The notes under the pieces are model-generated. The model ran no database searches, was not told the origin of the DNA, and saw nothing but the letters and a program-made list of their open reading frames with translations. A stretch of DNA of 64,000 nt from Parelaphostrongylus tenuis. Its lineage: Eukaryota; Nematoda; Chromadorea; Rhabditida; Metastrongylidae. How positions within the stretch are numbered: the stretch's first letter is position 1; every line of letters starts with the position of its first letter. The stretch covers positions 124,001-188,000 of the forward strand of contig JAHQIW010004486.1 of the NCBI GenBank assembly GCA_019055375.1, given 5' to 3'. This document shows positions 48,241 through 58,953 of this stretch, piece after piece. A program made the translations under genes and the position numbers.

Positions 48241-48599
48241 CGTTTGGGCTGCCGAAGTCTACGAGAACAGCAGCTAAAATCTTATAAAAAACACACATAC
48301 ACGCTCTTTTATTCGTTTTGAGGCGCTGAAATAAGCGATGATATGACCTTAAAGTTGAACAGATAAAGAAAAAAAAACATGGAAAGAAACAATAGGGAAG
48401 CGATCAACGAGTTGAGAGGGAAATGAAATCTCTACGAATTATTACGATATTAGAAGAATGGAGTCGGACAAGTTGACGTCGATCAGTTTGTGGATGGAAA
48501 CGACGTAACTTTGAAAATTACAAAAAACCTGCCCCTAGAACTTCTATGGAACAAATCGAAGCTTGGCATGAAATTTACCGATTAGCCCTTCGCGGGCGA

Positions 48600-48970
48600 T
48601 GAGGGTCACTTTGACCCACAGATTCTTCAGAGGTCTTTTTTTGCTGAACACAGTCTTTTTATCCAGAATTTAGATAATCATTCGAAAGCTCAAATTTCGA
48701 GGATTCCAATACTCTGCTTGGTTTTCAAAAACGTCTTTGTAGTACGCTGCGATAGAAAAAATCAAATTGTATTTCACACTCGGTTTCCCTTAATTGCTCG
48801 GCTGAAGTCTTCGGATCGCTTTCTTTGGAGCACACTAAGCTCATTCGATAGCACAAATTCGACTAATCTGAGGGTTAAACTGGTTCCCGAAGAAGTTTTC
48901 TAAAGCGCACTGCCAGAGCGAAAATAAAATCACGTCCCACATTCGGAGTTCTTTGCACATAGGAGTTATA
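48600..48970. repeat. degenerate repeat array upstream of UTP6
   Basis: Minus-oriented units (CGAAAGCTCAAATTTCG, GCGCACTGCCAGAGCG). About 400 bases upstream of the UTP6 ATG, so it may abut the promoter. Confidence 0.5.
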
Positions 48971-49129
48971 TATGCATGAAGAGCATACAAAGTTGTAGAA
49001 AAATAATGCTCCATCAACGTGGTACAAAGAACCTAAAGTCTTTCGCGGAACAATAAAAAAGTCTATATTGAAGAACCAGAATCGCGCGCCACTGCCGATA
49101 TCGATTATGTTGTCTTCCGCAAAGAGTTA

Positions 49130-49240
49130 ACCTTTTCGAAACCGTGGACCCACTTCCTCTGCATCTCTGAACCCCAGCGTGGCAGCGCTGGATGGTTGGT
49201 CTGCTCCACCTCCTCTGCCTATCTAACCTCCAGCATGGAA
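49130..49240. repeat. purine/pyrimidine-biased interspersed repeat
   Basis: GACCCACTTCCTCTGCATC, then GTCTGCTCCACCTCCTCTGC; its inverse occurs at about 40780-40850 and 35380-35400, and a related piece at 53380-53475. Confidence 0.5.
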
Positions 49241-49329
49241 ACGCATAGCAAGTATTACTGTTGTTCTTCTCCTATGTTATGTTAGAGGTAAATATAGTTG
49301 TTATGAGCAGGAGGATAATAACAATGATG

Positions 49330-49637
49330 AAAAAGGATAAAAGATAAAGTTCTCGACGTTGATCAATCCCTGAGGGATGCGCCATGCATTCGTCTTCAAT
49401 TTTTAACTTCGTTTGAGGTGATTGAATGCATATCTGGCCTTTACAATGACTCGCGGTGGCCTTTCGCTGACCGAGTCAGTGCTGCTTATCCTCCCAGACA
49501 AGTCTGAGACCAGTCTAGTACCAATTTACCGACCCCGGATGGATGGATGCCTTGGTGGGCCATGAGCGCGAGATCGAACCATTGACCTCGTGTGCGACGC
49601 AGAGCACCTTTAAGCACTGCGCCACATGCGCCCTTGA
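49330..49637 (-). repeat. tRNA-derived SINE, near full length
   Basis: On the minus strand it begins GGGCGCATGTGGCGCAGTG (A box TGGCGCAGTG), then GGTTCGATCTC (B box), a body with GACCCCGG-type and CCAGACAAG blocks, and a tail with AACTTTATC. Same order and length (~305 bases) as 53650-53955. Internal RNA polymerase III promoter is expected. Confidence 0.78.
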
Positions 49638-50169
49638 TAACATTGATATAATTCAAAAAATACAACAGTACACTCATTTAGTTACCGTACTGGGGCTTCC
49701 AGATGCAGAAGAGCTGGGTTCACGGTTCCCGGAAGGGTTAAAACAAGTAAGACTAAAATTCACACTTCATCACTAATTAGAAGTTTTCTTAAAACAAAGG
49801 AGTAAAGAGCACAGTAATAAAAAAATAGGGGGAATGGATGAAGAACAACGATAGAAAGGATGCCCGGCATCTTTCCAAAACCAAAGCGATAATTTTCCAA
49901 TCTTTCAACGATGGAATACCGATTTTATGGAATATATGAGACGTAAATTTCCTTTCTGTTTCATGCAGGACTCGTAATTTTGACCCCGAAAAGAATGTGA
50001 AGTGGGCGGGAACATTTTGACCCGGATATAACATCTATCCCTGTGGACTCCGTTACTAGCGGGCTTTCGTCGTACATGGGTATAGAACTATACAAATTTC
50101 CTAATAATTGTCAGCCTGACTGAAATGAATGTCGATATCGACTACCGGACCAAACCGCTAGCGGTCGGT

Positions 50170-50315
50170 TGCTGGACAGATTGATACTATGGCGCCCACC
50201 CGGAAAAGGTGAAGTGCAGGTTTGAATCCTGTCTGACGTCGAAGTTTTGCAGATCACTCAACATCACTGGGTATCTCTATAACATTATAACACCGCTGGA
50301 AGCGATCAATTCAAA
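50170..50315 (+). repeat. tRNA-derived SINE, family 3
   Basis: tRNA-like head with GCAGGTTTGAATCCTGTC (B box), followed by CATCACTGGGTATCTC and ACACCGCTGGAAGCGATCAA. The tail matches the insertion at 50569-50785. Confidence 0.55.
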
Positions 50316-50506
50316 AAAAAAAATCTAGTCATCTACAAATGTGAAATCATTAGAATTCGGTGGGAGAGTCTGTCGAAAACTTGAAATCTGAGCAATTTCA
50401 GCGACAAGACAGCATATACTACAAATTTACGCGTACAACTATACTTCATAGGTCGATATTGTAATGTCAATCCCATATGGTATGCTAAAAAAGACCATCT
50501 GAAGTA

Positions 50507-51327
50507 TAGGTCGCGCTATATGTTTTGCCATTAGAGAAATAAACACCGACTTAATCAACCACAAGTAGAGTGGTGTGCAAAAACGTTTGTGTCAGCCGGG
50601 ATTTGAACCCAGATCTCTTTCCGGGAGCATGTGCTTAACCGTTGCATCACCGACGCTCGTTTTGCAGTAGTAAGATCTGGGTTCAAATCCCGGCTGACGC
50701 AAACGTTTTTGCACACCACTCTACATCACTGGGTTCATTAAGACATCACAACACCGCAATCGGCGATCAAATAAAGATGATTTCCAACCACAAGTAGTCA
50801 AAATTGCACGATTTTGGTATCGTTCAATTGCGCATTTTCTTGGGAACATTTTGGTATGCAACTTGCCTATACTTTCACCAAGATGGAGCTGTCTTGGAAA
50901 CAAATTCGCTTGTTATTCATGCATGAATGGTGCGTGGGGGAAAATGCTAGTGAAGCGGCGCGCAAGATCAACGGAACTTGGGCAAATGATACGACTGCAG
51001 AATGGACGGCTAAGAAGTGGTTCGCGAAGTTCAAAGCCGGAGAGAACAGCCTGGATGATCAACCCTGCTCGGGCAGTCCACAGGAGACTCCATTAAACTT
51101 GCATGCCGCTTCATTAGCATTCTACCTTCGCGCCAATCGTGCATGAGTAGCAAGCGAATTTGCTCTCAAGACGGCTCCACCTTCTAACAAGTATAGGCAA
51201 GTTGTATAGCAAAATCTTCGCAAGAAAATGCGCAATAGAACGGTACCAAAATCATGCAGTTTCAATTAATCTGGTTAATAAATTTGGTGCTTATTGTGTT
51301 GGTGTCAGAACTTATAGAACAACCTAA
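50507..51327 (+). pseudogene. mariner-type element interrupted by a SINE
   Basis: Left end TAGGTCGCGCTATATGTTTT and right end CAGAACTTATAGAACAACC. From 50884 a frame encodes the mariner helix-turn-helix region (MELSWKQIRLLFMHEWCVGE, SEAARKINGTW, WFAKFKAGENSLDDQPCSGS), after which an inverted copy of the same 5' part follows. It is therefore a foldback with a readable N-terminal DNA-binding fragment but no catalytic domain. A SINE has inserted near the left end (50569-50785). Confidence 0.75.
50569..50785. mobile_element. SINE insertion with 12-base target duplication
   Basis: Flanked by AACCACAAGTAG at 50557-50568 and again at 50786-50797, interrupting the mariner end. It contains a tRNA-like head on the minus strand (GGTGATGCAACGGTTAAGC, GGGTTCAAATCCCGGC) and a second, opposing copy of the 3' half (GATCTGGGTTCAAATCCCGG at 50672), then the tail ACATCACTGGGTTCATTAAG. 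The inverted duplication can fold back on itself. Confidence 0.75.
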
Positions 51328-51416
51328 TAGATTACTGATAACAGAAATCACAGCCTGATATTCATTTTTTGATCCACGCATGTCAGTGGTCTGTCAAACA
51401 GGGCTGACTTATAGAG

Positions 51417-51459
51417 CCCGATACACGTGTTTCGATCTTGCGACTTCGTCAGTCGGGCA
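51417..51459 (-). ncRNA. hammerhead ribozyme, family B, copy 2 left arm
   Basis: Minus strand: stem I GCCCGA/UCGGGC, CUGACGA, AGUC-GCAA-GAUC (first pair A-C mismatched), GAAA, ACACGUGU, A. The core is intact; stem II is weakened. Confidence 0.72.
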
Positions 51460-51633
51460 GCTACCCTTTCTCGTCTTTTGCTAATCTCTGTGGGTGCTCC
51501 AGTCCCCACGCTAGGAGTAAGCGACGACGAACGTTTCACACTCTATGTCCAGTGAAATTACCACCGAACACAGAGTGTTGTACACTCGATTGCTTGTGGC
51601 TAGTATATTCAATATATCATTTGTATATTGAAT

Positions 51634-52026
51634 ATATGAAAGGTCGATGCTAGGAGTATCCCGTATCTCGCAAATGAGAGAAGGATCCGAAGTTCCGACC
51701 TACGTCAACGATCGAAAATCAGAGACGCCGTTCTACACGCCAGGATATCGAAAATAAGGTGGGCCGGACACGTGATGCGCTTCAACGACAACCGATGGAC
51801 GAGAGCCGTTACCGACTGGATTCCTCGGGACGTCAAGCGCTCTAAAGGAAGACCACTGACCCGCTGGTCCGATTTCTTCACGAAAGCGATGGAAGAAAGA
51901 TACGATGCTCAGCGAATCCCTAGAGCGAGGAGGACCCACTGGGCTACTCTTGCACGCGATAGGGAAAAATGGAAGAGTTGCTGGTTCCCGCTCGAGTCAC
52001 TCGACGATCAACGGGACGACAGGTGA
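51634..52026 (+). pseudogene. RTE-type retrotransposon, C-terminal fragment
   Basis: Open frame reading SKIRWAGHVMRFNDNRWTRA, VTDWIPRDVKRSKGRPLTRW and ATLARDREKWKSC to a stop at 52026. The WAGHV-R--D-RW and KR--GRP--RW blocks mark the region after the reverse-transcriptase domain of RTE and related non-LTR elements. Only this end is present, as in 5'-truncated insertions, and a TA microsatellite follows as tail. Confidence 0.8.
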
Positions 52027-52034
52027 CAGGTGAT

Positions 52035-52038
<4 letters not shown>

Positions 52039-52081
<43 letters not shown>

Positions 52082-52082
52082 G
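52039..52082. repeat. (TA)n microsatellite
   Basis: Nearly uninterrupted TA repeat directly after the RTE fragment. Confidence 0.95.
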
Positions 52083-52143
52083 ATATATTGAATATACCAG
52101 CCAAGAGTAATCGAGTGTGAGCAAAAGACGAGAAAGGGTAACT

Positions 52144-52186
52144 GCCCGACTGACGAGATCGCAAGATCGAAACACTTGTATCGGGC
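52144..52186 (+). ncRNA. hammerhead ribozyme, family B, best copy
   Basis: Stem I GCCCGA/UCGGGC, CUGACGA, stem II GAUC/GAUC closed by GCAA, GAAA, stem III ACACUUGU, A17 at 52180 (GUA triplet). Outer stem I AGGGU-a-ACU pairs with AGU-ca-GCCCU, leaving a UCUGUG bulge. All core bases and helices I and II are perfect; the short stem III carries one mismatch against the self-complementary form. Confidence 0.85.
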
Positions 52187-52290
52187 TCTGTGAGTCAGCC
52201 CTCCTTGATAGACCACTGACATGCGTGGCTCAAAAAATAATTACCAGGCATATTGAAATTTGAGCTATGGTCTTAAGGAAACACTCGAAA

Positions 52291-52560
52291 CGAGAGAAAT
52301 CACTGCGTCGGAATCGTCCATATTTAGGCTATCGAAAGGTAACCTATGATTTAATGGAACAGTTCTGTCCTGCGAGAAATACGCATCTATGAAACACAAA
52401 CGTTTTTTTTTGCTATATCGCTTTAAAAAAGCCATCCTAAAAGCCACACACATTTTTGAATTCTTCGGGATTTGAGCTACTGAACGATCGCAAAGTCCAA
52501 GGAAACAGCTATGTCCAACGAAATATAAACGCAATAATAACGAAGAAATCTTCTGGATAC
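52291..52560. repeat. degenerate repeat units
   Basis: GCTATCGAAAGGTAACC, GCTATATCGCTTTAAAAAAG and GATTTGAGCTACTGAACG blocks of the ~150-base repeat, plus orientation. Confidence 0.5.
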
Positions 52561-52609
52561 TGCCGTAAATCGTTAATTGTCAGGATTGTAATCGATAAAA
52601 GGTAAGGGA

Positions 52610-52870
52610 TCAGTCTGACGTGTGAAAGTGGTGCATTGTGTAACTACGGACCAACTTTCACACGGTACGACGTCCTAGAGCGACTGACACGGTCACAGCA
52701 GAACTCGGCCAGACACCAACCCACTGAGGACCAGCGTTGATAGGCAGGCGGCGTCGCGCCGTCGCTTGCGCGGCAGTCCAGACGTGCGGCGTCTGCATGT
52801 CCGTGCATGCATGTTTGTTGCCTGCCCCTGCTTTCCCACGAGACGCGCCATTACAGTATCACGGTGAATT
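52610..52870. other. GC-rich segment with strong hairpin
   Basis: CGTGTGAAAGT at 52619 pairs with ACTTTCACACG at 52660 around a ~30-base loop. The stretch that follows is GC-rich (GGCGGCGTCGCGCCGTCG) unlike its neighbours. No gene recognised; nature unknown. Confidence 0.45.
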
Positions 52871-53107
52871 TGACGTCGCGATCCTTGGAAGGGTAAAGAT
52901 CACTAGACTCCAATGGATTCCACTTGAAACTTGGAGCCTCCTCTTTTACGAAGACTCGTTACGTTCTACGCTTCAACATCTCTGCACACTTTTGCTTTCG
53001 CTGATAGTTAGAGGATAGCACTCTCGATTTTTTTTCCGAAATGTTGACTAAGCTAAGTTAGAATTCCTGAGGTCGTCACCGTCGCTCACCATCGTCCATC
53101 CTCAAAG

Positions 53108-53182
53108 GAAAGAGAGAGAGAGAGAGGGTGACAGAGAGAGAGAGAAAAGAGAGAGAGAAAGAGAGGGAGGGAGAGAGAGACA
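53108..53182. repeat. (GA)n microsatellite
   Basis: Imperfect GAGAGA tract; open frames through it are low-complexity artefacts. Confidence 0.95.
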
Positions 53183-53649
53183 ATCGGGCTTTTGCAGTAC
53201 GTTCTCCATTTGTTGGTTTACTCTTTGCTGTAATGGAGGTGTCCGACTTCTTTTCAGCTTCGGTAACACCTTTCCAAGGGTTGAACTTTTCTGTGTATCT
53301 ACTTTACATTTGACTGATTTTTTTAATCTTGAAGGGACGGCTGTGTCTCTAACTTTTAATATGCTGCGTCTAACAATGGTGTCTAACCCCAGTGTGCTCC
53401 ATGTAGTAATGGCAGACGCCATCAGACGCAACACGTTGAAGGTTAGAGACGCAGAGCACATGGGTCCATGGTCCCATAAGGATTAAGACCTCGCTAAGAA
53501 TTTAATGCACCTCAACAGCGTATATTAAGCTTTTCAACATTCACTTAAACATAAGATACATCTACTCCTTCTACCAGAACGATTTCAAAACGCCCGCGGG
53601 TTATATTCATCATATCAAAATAATATTTCCTACACGGTAAATACGATCA

Positions 53650-53955
53650 AGAGCGCATGTGGCGCAATGGTTAGAGGTGCCCTGCGTCGCACACGAGGTC
53701 AATGGTTTGATCTCGCGCTCATGGCTCACCAAGCCGACCGACCCTCCGGGGTCGGTAAATTGGTACCAAACAGGTCTCAGACTTGTCTGGGAGTATAAGC
53801 AGCACTGACTCGGTTCAGCAGGAGGCCACTCCGAGTCATTGTAAAAGCCAGATATGCATTCAATCACCTCAAACGAAGCTAAAAATTGAAGTCGAATGCA
53901 TGGCGCACCCTCAGGGACTGATCAACGCCGAGAGCTTTATCCTTTATCCTTTTTA
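53650..53955 (+). repeat. tRNA-derived SINE, full-length copy
   Basis: GAGCGCATGTGGCGCAATGG (A box), GAGGTCAATGGTTTGATC (B box), body with GACCCTCCGGGGTCGG, CAGACTTGTCTGGGAG and CACCTCAAACGAAGC, tail ACGCCGAGAGCTTTATCC and a T/A-rich end. Copies at 49330, 14385 and 39226. Confidence 0.8.
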
Positions 53956-54956
53956 AAAACGATCATGCTGTCAATCAATTCTTCAAGCTTGTTCTTAGTC
54001 ATTTCTTGTGAATAGTAACACAAATCATTCAATGTTTTATCATTCACATGCTTAGTGGTAGTGTTTGTTTTTTGCATTTATGAAACCTGAACTGTTTCTC
54101 ATTCGCCGATATCACACCAAAAAGTTATTGGTTTTGCAGCACACTGCATAATCCAAGCAATGGATTCATAAGAGGACAAAGAACGGCATATCCCCTTCTG
54201 CTGCGTTTTTCTGGACTTTCGTCATCGGTGAGAAAACATTATGTTCGAAAAGTGCGGCTCAGGCGAATGAATTAGATGAGTTTGAGTTTGATATGATGCT
54301 TAGAAGAAAACTTTCATGAAATTCGCATTGAAGACTTAATTGTTAGAAGAAAAGGTAATGAATGACCGCTTATCGGACTCCTTTTACACTTCCTTCGATG
54401 GGATATTCCCTCGATGGGAAGTATTTCTTAGACAAGAAAGGTTTTGCCTTTGTTCATGCTAAGCACAGGCGAACCATTTCGTGCGTTTCTTGATCACAAC
54501 CTCACGAATATTGTGCCTATGTGACACCGTCCCACCTCAAAACAATCCCTCTGTTTTGAATCTTGTGCCACAAAATTGGCACATTTAGGGAAACTCAGCC
54601 AAAAATTTTCAGTTGCTCGTCGAAAGGGTCCAAAACTTTGACACTGAGTCGCGGAACTTTCGGCAACGAGAGATTGCTGCACCTAGGAAACTAAGAAACT
54701 TCCAAGCAATCAAATGCATCTTACACAGTCACAAATACTAGTTTCAGAAGGCTCTCAAACAAATGCAAAAGTTAGCTTAGGTAGGAGGCGTTATATAGCT
54801 CAATGATTTGAGGTACGCTAGCTACATAAGGATGTGTTTAACCCCACATCAGGTAAAAAAGCCTACTATCTCGAGAGTCTGTAGGTAACGATTTGTGACC
54901 GCTAGTCAGCCATGTGACAGGTGATGTATATGTCTGTATGTATAGGTATGTACATA
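53956..54956. other. intergenic, nothing recognised
   Basis: No supported gene or repeat. Confidence 0.35.
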
Positions 54957-56254
54957 CAGGGTGCGTTGAAAGTTTTGTCAATCTTCTATTTTGCTAGAGC
55001 AGTAATATGGTATCTATTTAATAATGCTGATGTTTCATTCAAATTTCGCTTAGTTTGGTCTGGAATATGTTCAACATCCGTCTATTTTTCGGTGTGATCA
55101 AGTTACGGATCGCAAAAATCAGTGTATCGCAGTAGTAGAGTTGCACGAGTCAGGAATGAAAACGGCCGACATTGTTAGAATCAATTGGTTTCATAGGGCA
55201 AGTGTCTACAGAACCGTAAAATGTTTTAAGGAGATTGAATGGATTGAAGATCGTCATCGAATAGGTCGTCCAACCACGTCATTTATTCCGGATAACATTT
55301 AGAAATTCCTTTGTCAAATTCAACGAAATCCGGGCCTTTGATGGACAAAGTGGCTCGGGAAGCTCGGGATTAGTGAGTGGAGCGTCCGCAACATTGTGCG
55401 AAATAAGTTGAAGCTGCGCAGCTAGAAGATCTCTTGCGTTCACCTTCTAGGCAGAAAGATGAAAGGAAAATGAGCGTACAAAGGCTCGCCGAATGATTCG
55501 CTTGATCGCTGGTGCTCGTTTGTCAAAGGTGCTTTTTACGGATGAGAAGGCATTCGTAATCGAACCAGTACAATAGCCATAATCTACGTAAACTTCTCAA
55601 CAAGAGTCAGCAGAAGTCCGCCGTAGCGAAACTATGAGCCGCAGTCATTCTTCGGCCTCTGTGATGGTTTCGACCGGCATTTGTGCATCGGCAAGTTGCC
55701 TTTGGTCTTTACTAACAGAAACGTCAAAATCAACGGTGCCAGCTATCAGCACTTAGTTTTTAGAGCGTGCTGGGGCCTTGGATGCTCAACATTTTGGCGC
55801 CTGCAGATCACGCTTTAGCAAGACTGGGCTCCTGCGCATTCGTACCGCTCAACGATCGCCATCTGTCAAGAGCTGTTTCAAGGCTTTTGAGGCAAGAGCA
55901 TTTGGCCGTCAGACTCGCCAGATCTCAACAGAATGGATTACTCCGTGTGATCCATACTGGAAGAAAAAGTCTCGGCCACTTGCTACAGTAGCGTAAACGC
56001 GCTTAAACCGGTTTTTACGCTCTCCTGGGAGAAATTACGTTGGAAACGTGTGCGACATCAAAGAAAATTCTTGCAAGCAATTTCGTAAATGCATAGAGGC
56101 TAAAAGGGGCAGTTTTGAGAAATTGTGAACTTATTTATTTATTTTTATAATTGCTGATCTTACAAACGTAATTATTAATTCAATTGGATGAATTCATTTG
56201 TTCAGGCAGTTATTTTTTGTGCTGAAATATAATCAAAACTTTTGTCGCACCCTC
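54957..56254 (+). pseudogene. Tc1/mariner-superfamily transposon, decayed
   Basis: Inverted ends AGGGTGCGTTGAAAGTTTTG and CAAAACTTTTGTCGCACCCT bound about 1.3 kb. Broken frames inside read QCIAVVELHESGMKTADIVR (HTH), SVYRTVKCFKEIEWIEDRHR, SVRNIVRNKLKLRS, SKVLFTDEKAF (first catalytic Asp) and, with frame changes, LGPWMLNI and SPDLNRMDYSVW-like residues before the last acidic residue. Several stops and frameshifts make it inactive. The subfamily is not settled. Confidence 0.75.
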
Positions 56255-56499
56255 TTTGGGAGGCCTTGACCGAGTCGCTGTGATGCTTGGCGGAACACGG
56301 GGTTGATTTCTCCGACACCCTTTGGCATTCAATGAGGAACGCCCTACGAAACTTCCCATCCTGTCTGTCTCCGAGATTGCAAAGATATTTGTTTATCTAT
56401 TATTTTACGAGGCTCATGAAGAAGACGAAAAATGATTTAGAGGCTCGAAGCATTGAGATCGACACAAAGCATAAAAGGTACTTGTGTGCTAGAAGGCGA

Positions 56500-57210
56500 G
56501 CATGAAGATTCCACCTCTTCTGCTGGAGAAAAGATTCTCACAAGAATGTTAGTAATCATTCGGAAGCTCAAATCTCCGACTACTGCGCTACGTAGTCATT
56601 TTTTTAGAAAAAAATCCTGTCACTGTGTTGCAGCATTTGAAATAAAATTATGTTTCACGTCAACTGCGCGCCTTCAATATAATTTTATAGTAGACAAGAA
56701 AAGCATATGAGCGTGTAGAGGAAATCTTGTATTATCAGAGTCATACGTGTACTCTGGAGTTCCTTTCAAAGCAGAGAGAAAATCTCGATTAAGTTAGAAA
56801 AGTTACACTTCACATGTGCAACGCGTCAGCGCGATCGATCGATCGCCATGTGAAATTCACTGGCGGCCTCGCCCCATACACTAGCCAACAAGCAGTGTAT
56901 GTGGAACTTGATCTCATTTTTGCTGTCGCACTGCAGTGAAACTGTTCGCTTATAAAATAAGCAAAGTGTTAGAACCATCGAAACTTACACTATCAAATGG
57001 CTGCTTCTAATTCCACAGAAAACTTCTGCCTTACGAAAAATGTGCATGTAAAGCACAGTCGTTTTTTTCTGTTAAAGCGTTGAAGAATGCCTCTTAAAAA
57101 AACAAATGTAGAGCAGTAGCAAGAGATTTGAGCTTTCAAACAATTACTAGCACTCCCATGAAAATGTTTTGTCCAGCGAAGGGAGTTGTATTTTCGTATG
57201 ACGTCTTAAA
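56500..57210. repeat. degenerate repeat array with central segment
   Basis: Units with GCTCAAATCTCCGACTAC and TTTTCTGTTAAAGCGTTG around a centre (AAGAAAAGCATATGAGCG ... TCCTTTCAAAGCAGAG) shared with 29340-29480 and 46230-46420. Confidence 0.55.
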
Positions 57211-57254
57211 ACGGGCAAATACCAAGAAAATCGTGATACGGGCAAATAAAGCAC

Positions 57255-57264
57255 AATAGTGTAT

Positions 57265-57295
<31 letters not shown>

Positions 57296-57368
57296 ATAAG
57301 TGTATATATACTATCTATACATACATATGCATATATACATGTGTATATACACAGATAGATAGATATAG
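57255..57368. repeat. (TA)n and (GATA)-rich microsatellite
   Basis: TA repeat to about 57300, then interrupted ATACATATGCATATAT and AGATAGATAGATATAG. Confidence 0.9.
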
Positions 57369-58788
57369 ATATGCATGTTCGTATGTATGCACAAATTTTA
57401 CCTGCGTATATTTCACTTTGAAGGATCTCTACCCGCTTACTCGTGATTGCAAGTAACGAGTGCCCAGGTGGTGGATAAGAGGATTAAACGCAAACTAAAA
57501 GCTACCGTGTGCTTCAAGGCAAAGATAGATTCAGGAAATGGACTTCTGACCCTCACAGCGCCGATTCGGCAGACTTTCACTCCATGAATTTAATTGGCGA
57601 AAAACCGGCTATCGAGTGACTGGGAAGTATATGGAAAGTGGTTAGTGGCCTCCAACAATTAATTTTCTCCTGTCCTTCGGGTAAGACTGGCAAGCTACTT
57701 ATGGCTATCCAGCTCCCACTTTTAGAGCTCAGCAAGCTATACGTTATGTAAAAAATGCTTAGAACAGTAATAGGAATGGACCTAATTTTTTTGACCCCGA
57801 AGAATTTTGACCCCGAAAGAAACCCTGGCACGAAGGGTGGGCGAGATGAGTACGGAGAAGCTGCTAATATTTTGGCGTCGAACTAAGCTGCCAAAACTGG
57901 AGCGGACTGAATTGACGATCTATACCAATACCCTTAGAGCAGATTTTTTATACAGGCAAGAACGATAAGGCACGACATCATCGGTCTGGCTTAGACAAGA
58001 AGACGCTGGTCATTTCGCGCTGTTCATGACAGCGTAAAAGAGTTGTTTCAAATTGACGCACAGCCGTCGTACAAGATTTTGTGTGGTTTCACGCAATAAG
58101 TTTTATGGAGATATAAGGGCCTGAAGTAGATATTGTTACACAAAGACCGGTAGATTGATTGAGCCGAAGTCGATTTCATAGCAGCTCAACCGTCACTTCT
58201 CGTTCATGCTCAAATAAACCGCTCTGAATCACTTTTACTTGAACAATTAGTTAACAGACAGTGAAAGAGAATACAAAGAAGTTATGTTTGTACTGATTCA
58301 AAGAGATGGTTACACTTGTAAAAAGTGGCTTCAAAGATGAGTCAAAACATGTTCTAGGTAAAACGTGTGTTTTTGTTAACATTTTATTTGAACTCTTGTC
58401 AAATGCTTGTGAAACGTTTGACTGTACGGGTAATCCTAAGGCTTGAGTTTAGTCGTCCTTGCATTCAAACGATCATAGACTCTAGAATTTGATCACAGTG
58501 AATGCGTCTTTCGAATCCTGAATGAGAACAGACGATTATAGGGTTCATCACTGAATACTCATATATTAAAAAATAGAAAGTAATAATTTCCGACTTATTG
58601 CAACAGTATCTATAAAGATAATGAATCTACCAAAGGAATGAAGAAGGAGGTGAAGAATAAATGTCCCTTTCTTGATGAGATAACATGTGATTGCTAATTT
58701 CTTAACGACAATTGACTTTGAAGCATCAAAAAATTTTGTCGTAAATCTTTTCTTTCCATACAACTACAATTTTTTTTTAATTCTCAAG
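57369..58788. other. intergenic, nothing recognised
   Basis: No supported gene. A TTTTGACCCCGAA motif occurs twice at 57790-57810 and is echoed near 49980. Confidence 0.35.
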
Positions 58789-58953
58789 ATTGAAACGCCT
58801 GATTTTGGAATTTCCACTCTAGGAATAATCCGCAAAGTCGATACGGCTAGAAGTTTTATGCTCAGACCTTGCGAGCGTACTCAGAGAAATTCAAATCTTC
58901 TACTGGATCAGCTACGGCAACTTAGCAATCAAGAGAGTAGTCTAGAAGAGTGA
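58789..58953 (+). CDS. candidate last exon, unknown protein
   Basis: After a pyrimidine-rich acceptor (TTCTCAAG) a frame encodes IETPDFGISTLGIIRKVDTA, then MLRPCERTQRNSNLLLDQLR and ends SNQESSLEE-stop at 58953. Composition is protein-like. The only plus-strand gene candidate on this side; no upstream exon found. Confidence 0.3.
   Translation: METPDFGISTLGIIRKVDTARSFMLRPCERTQRNSNLLLDQLRQLSNQESSLEE

Larger units (their letters stand above)
51345..52290. repeat. foldback element, hammerhead family B, with RTE insert
   Basis: Arms match 25045-25740: the left arm runs to GGCTAGTATATTCAATAT, the right arm from ATTGAATATACCAGCCAAGA. The right arm has lost about 130 bases between GAGTGTG and AGCAAAAGACG. 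Between the arms lie an RTE-type retrotransposon 3' end and a (TA)n run, suggesting insertion at the palindrome centre. Confidence 0.75.

Noticed and set aside
52737..53018. 93-codon open frame in a GC-rich segment
   Set aside because: Composition follows base bias; no domain and no splice context.
53102..53461. 119-codon minus-strand open frame
   Set aside because: Its C-terminal part is translation of the (GA)n tract and the rest lacks motifs.
57259..57456. 65-codon open frame rich in YIYI
   Set aside because: Translation of a TA/GATA microsatellite.
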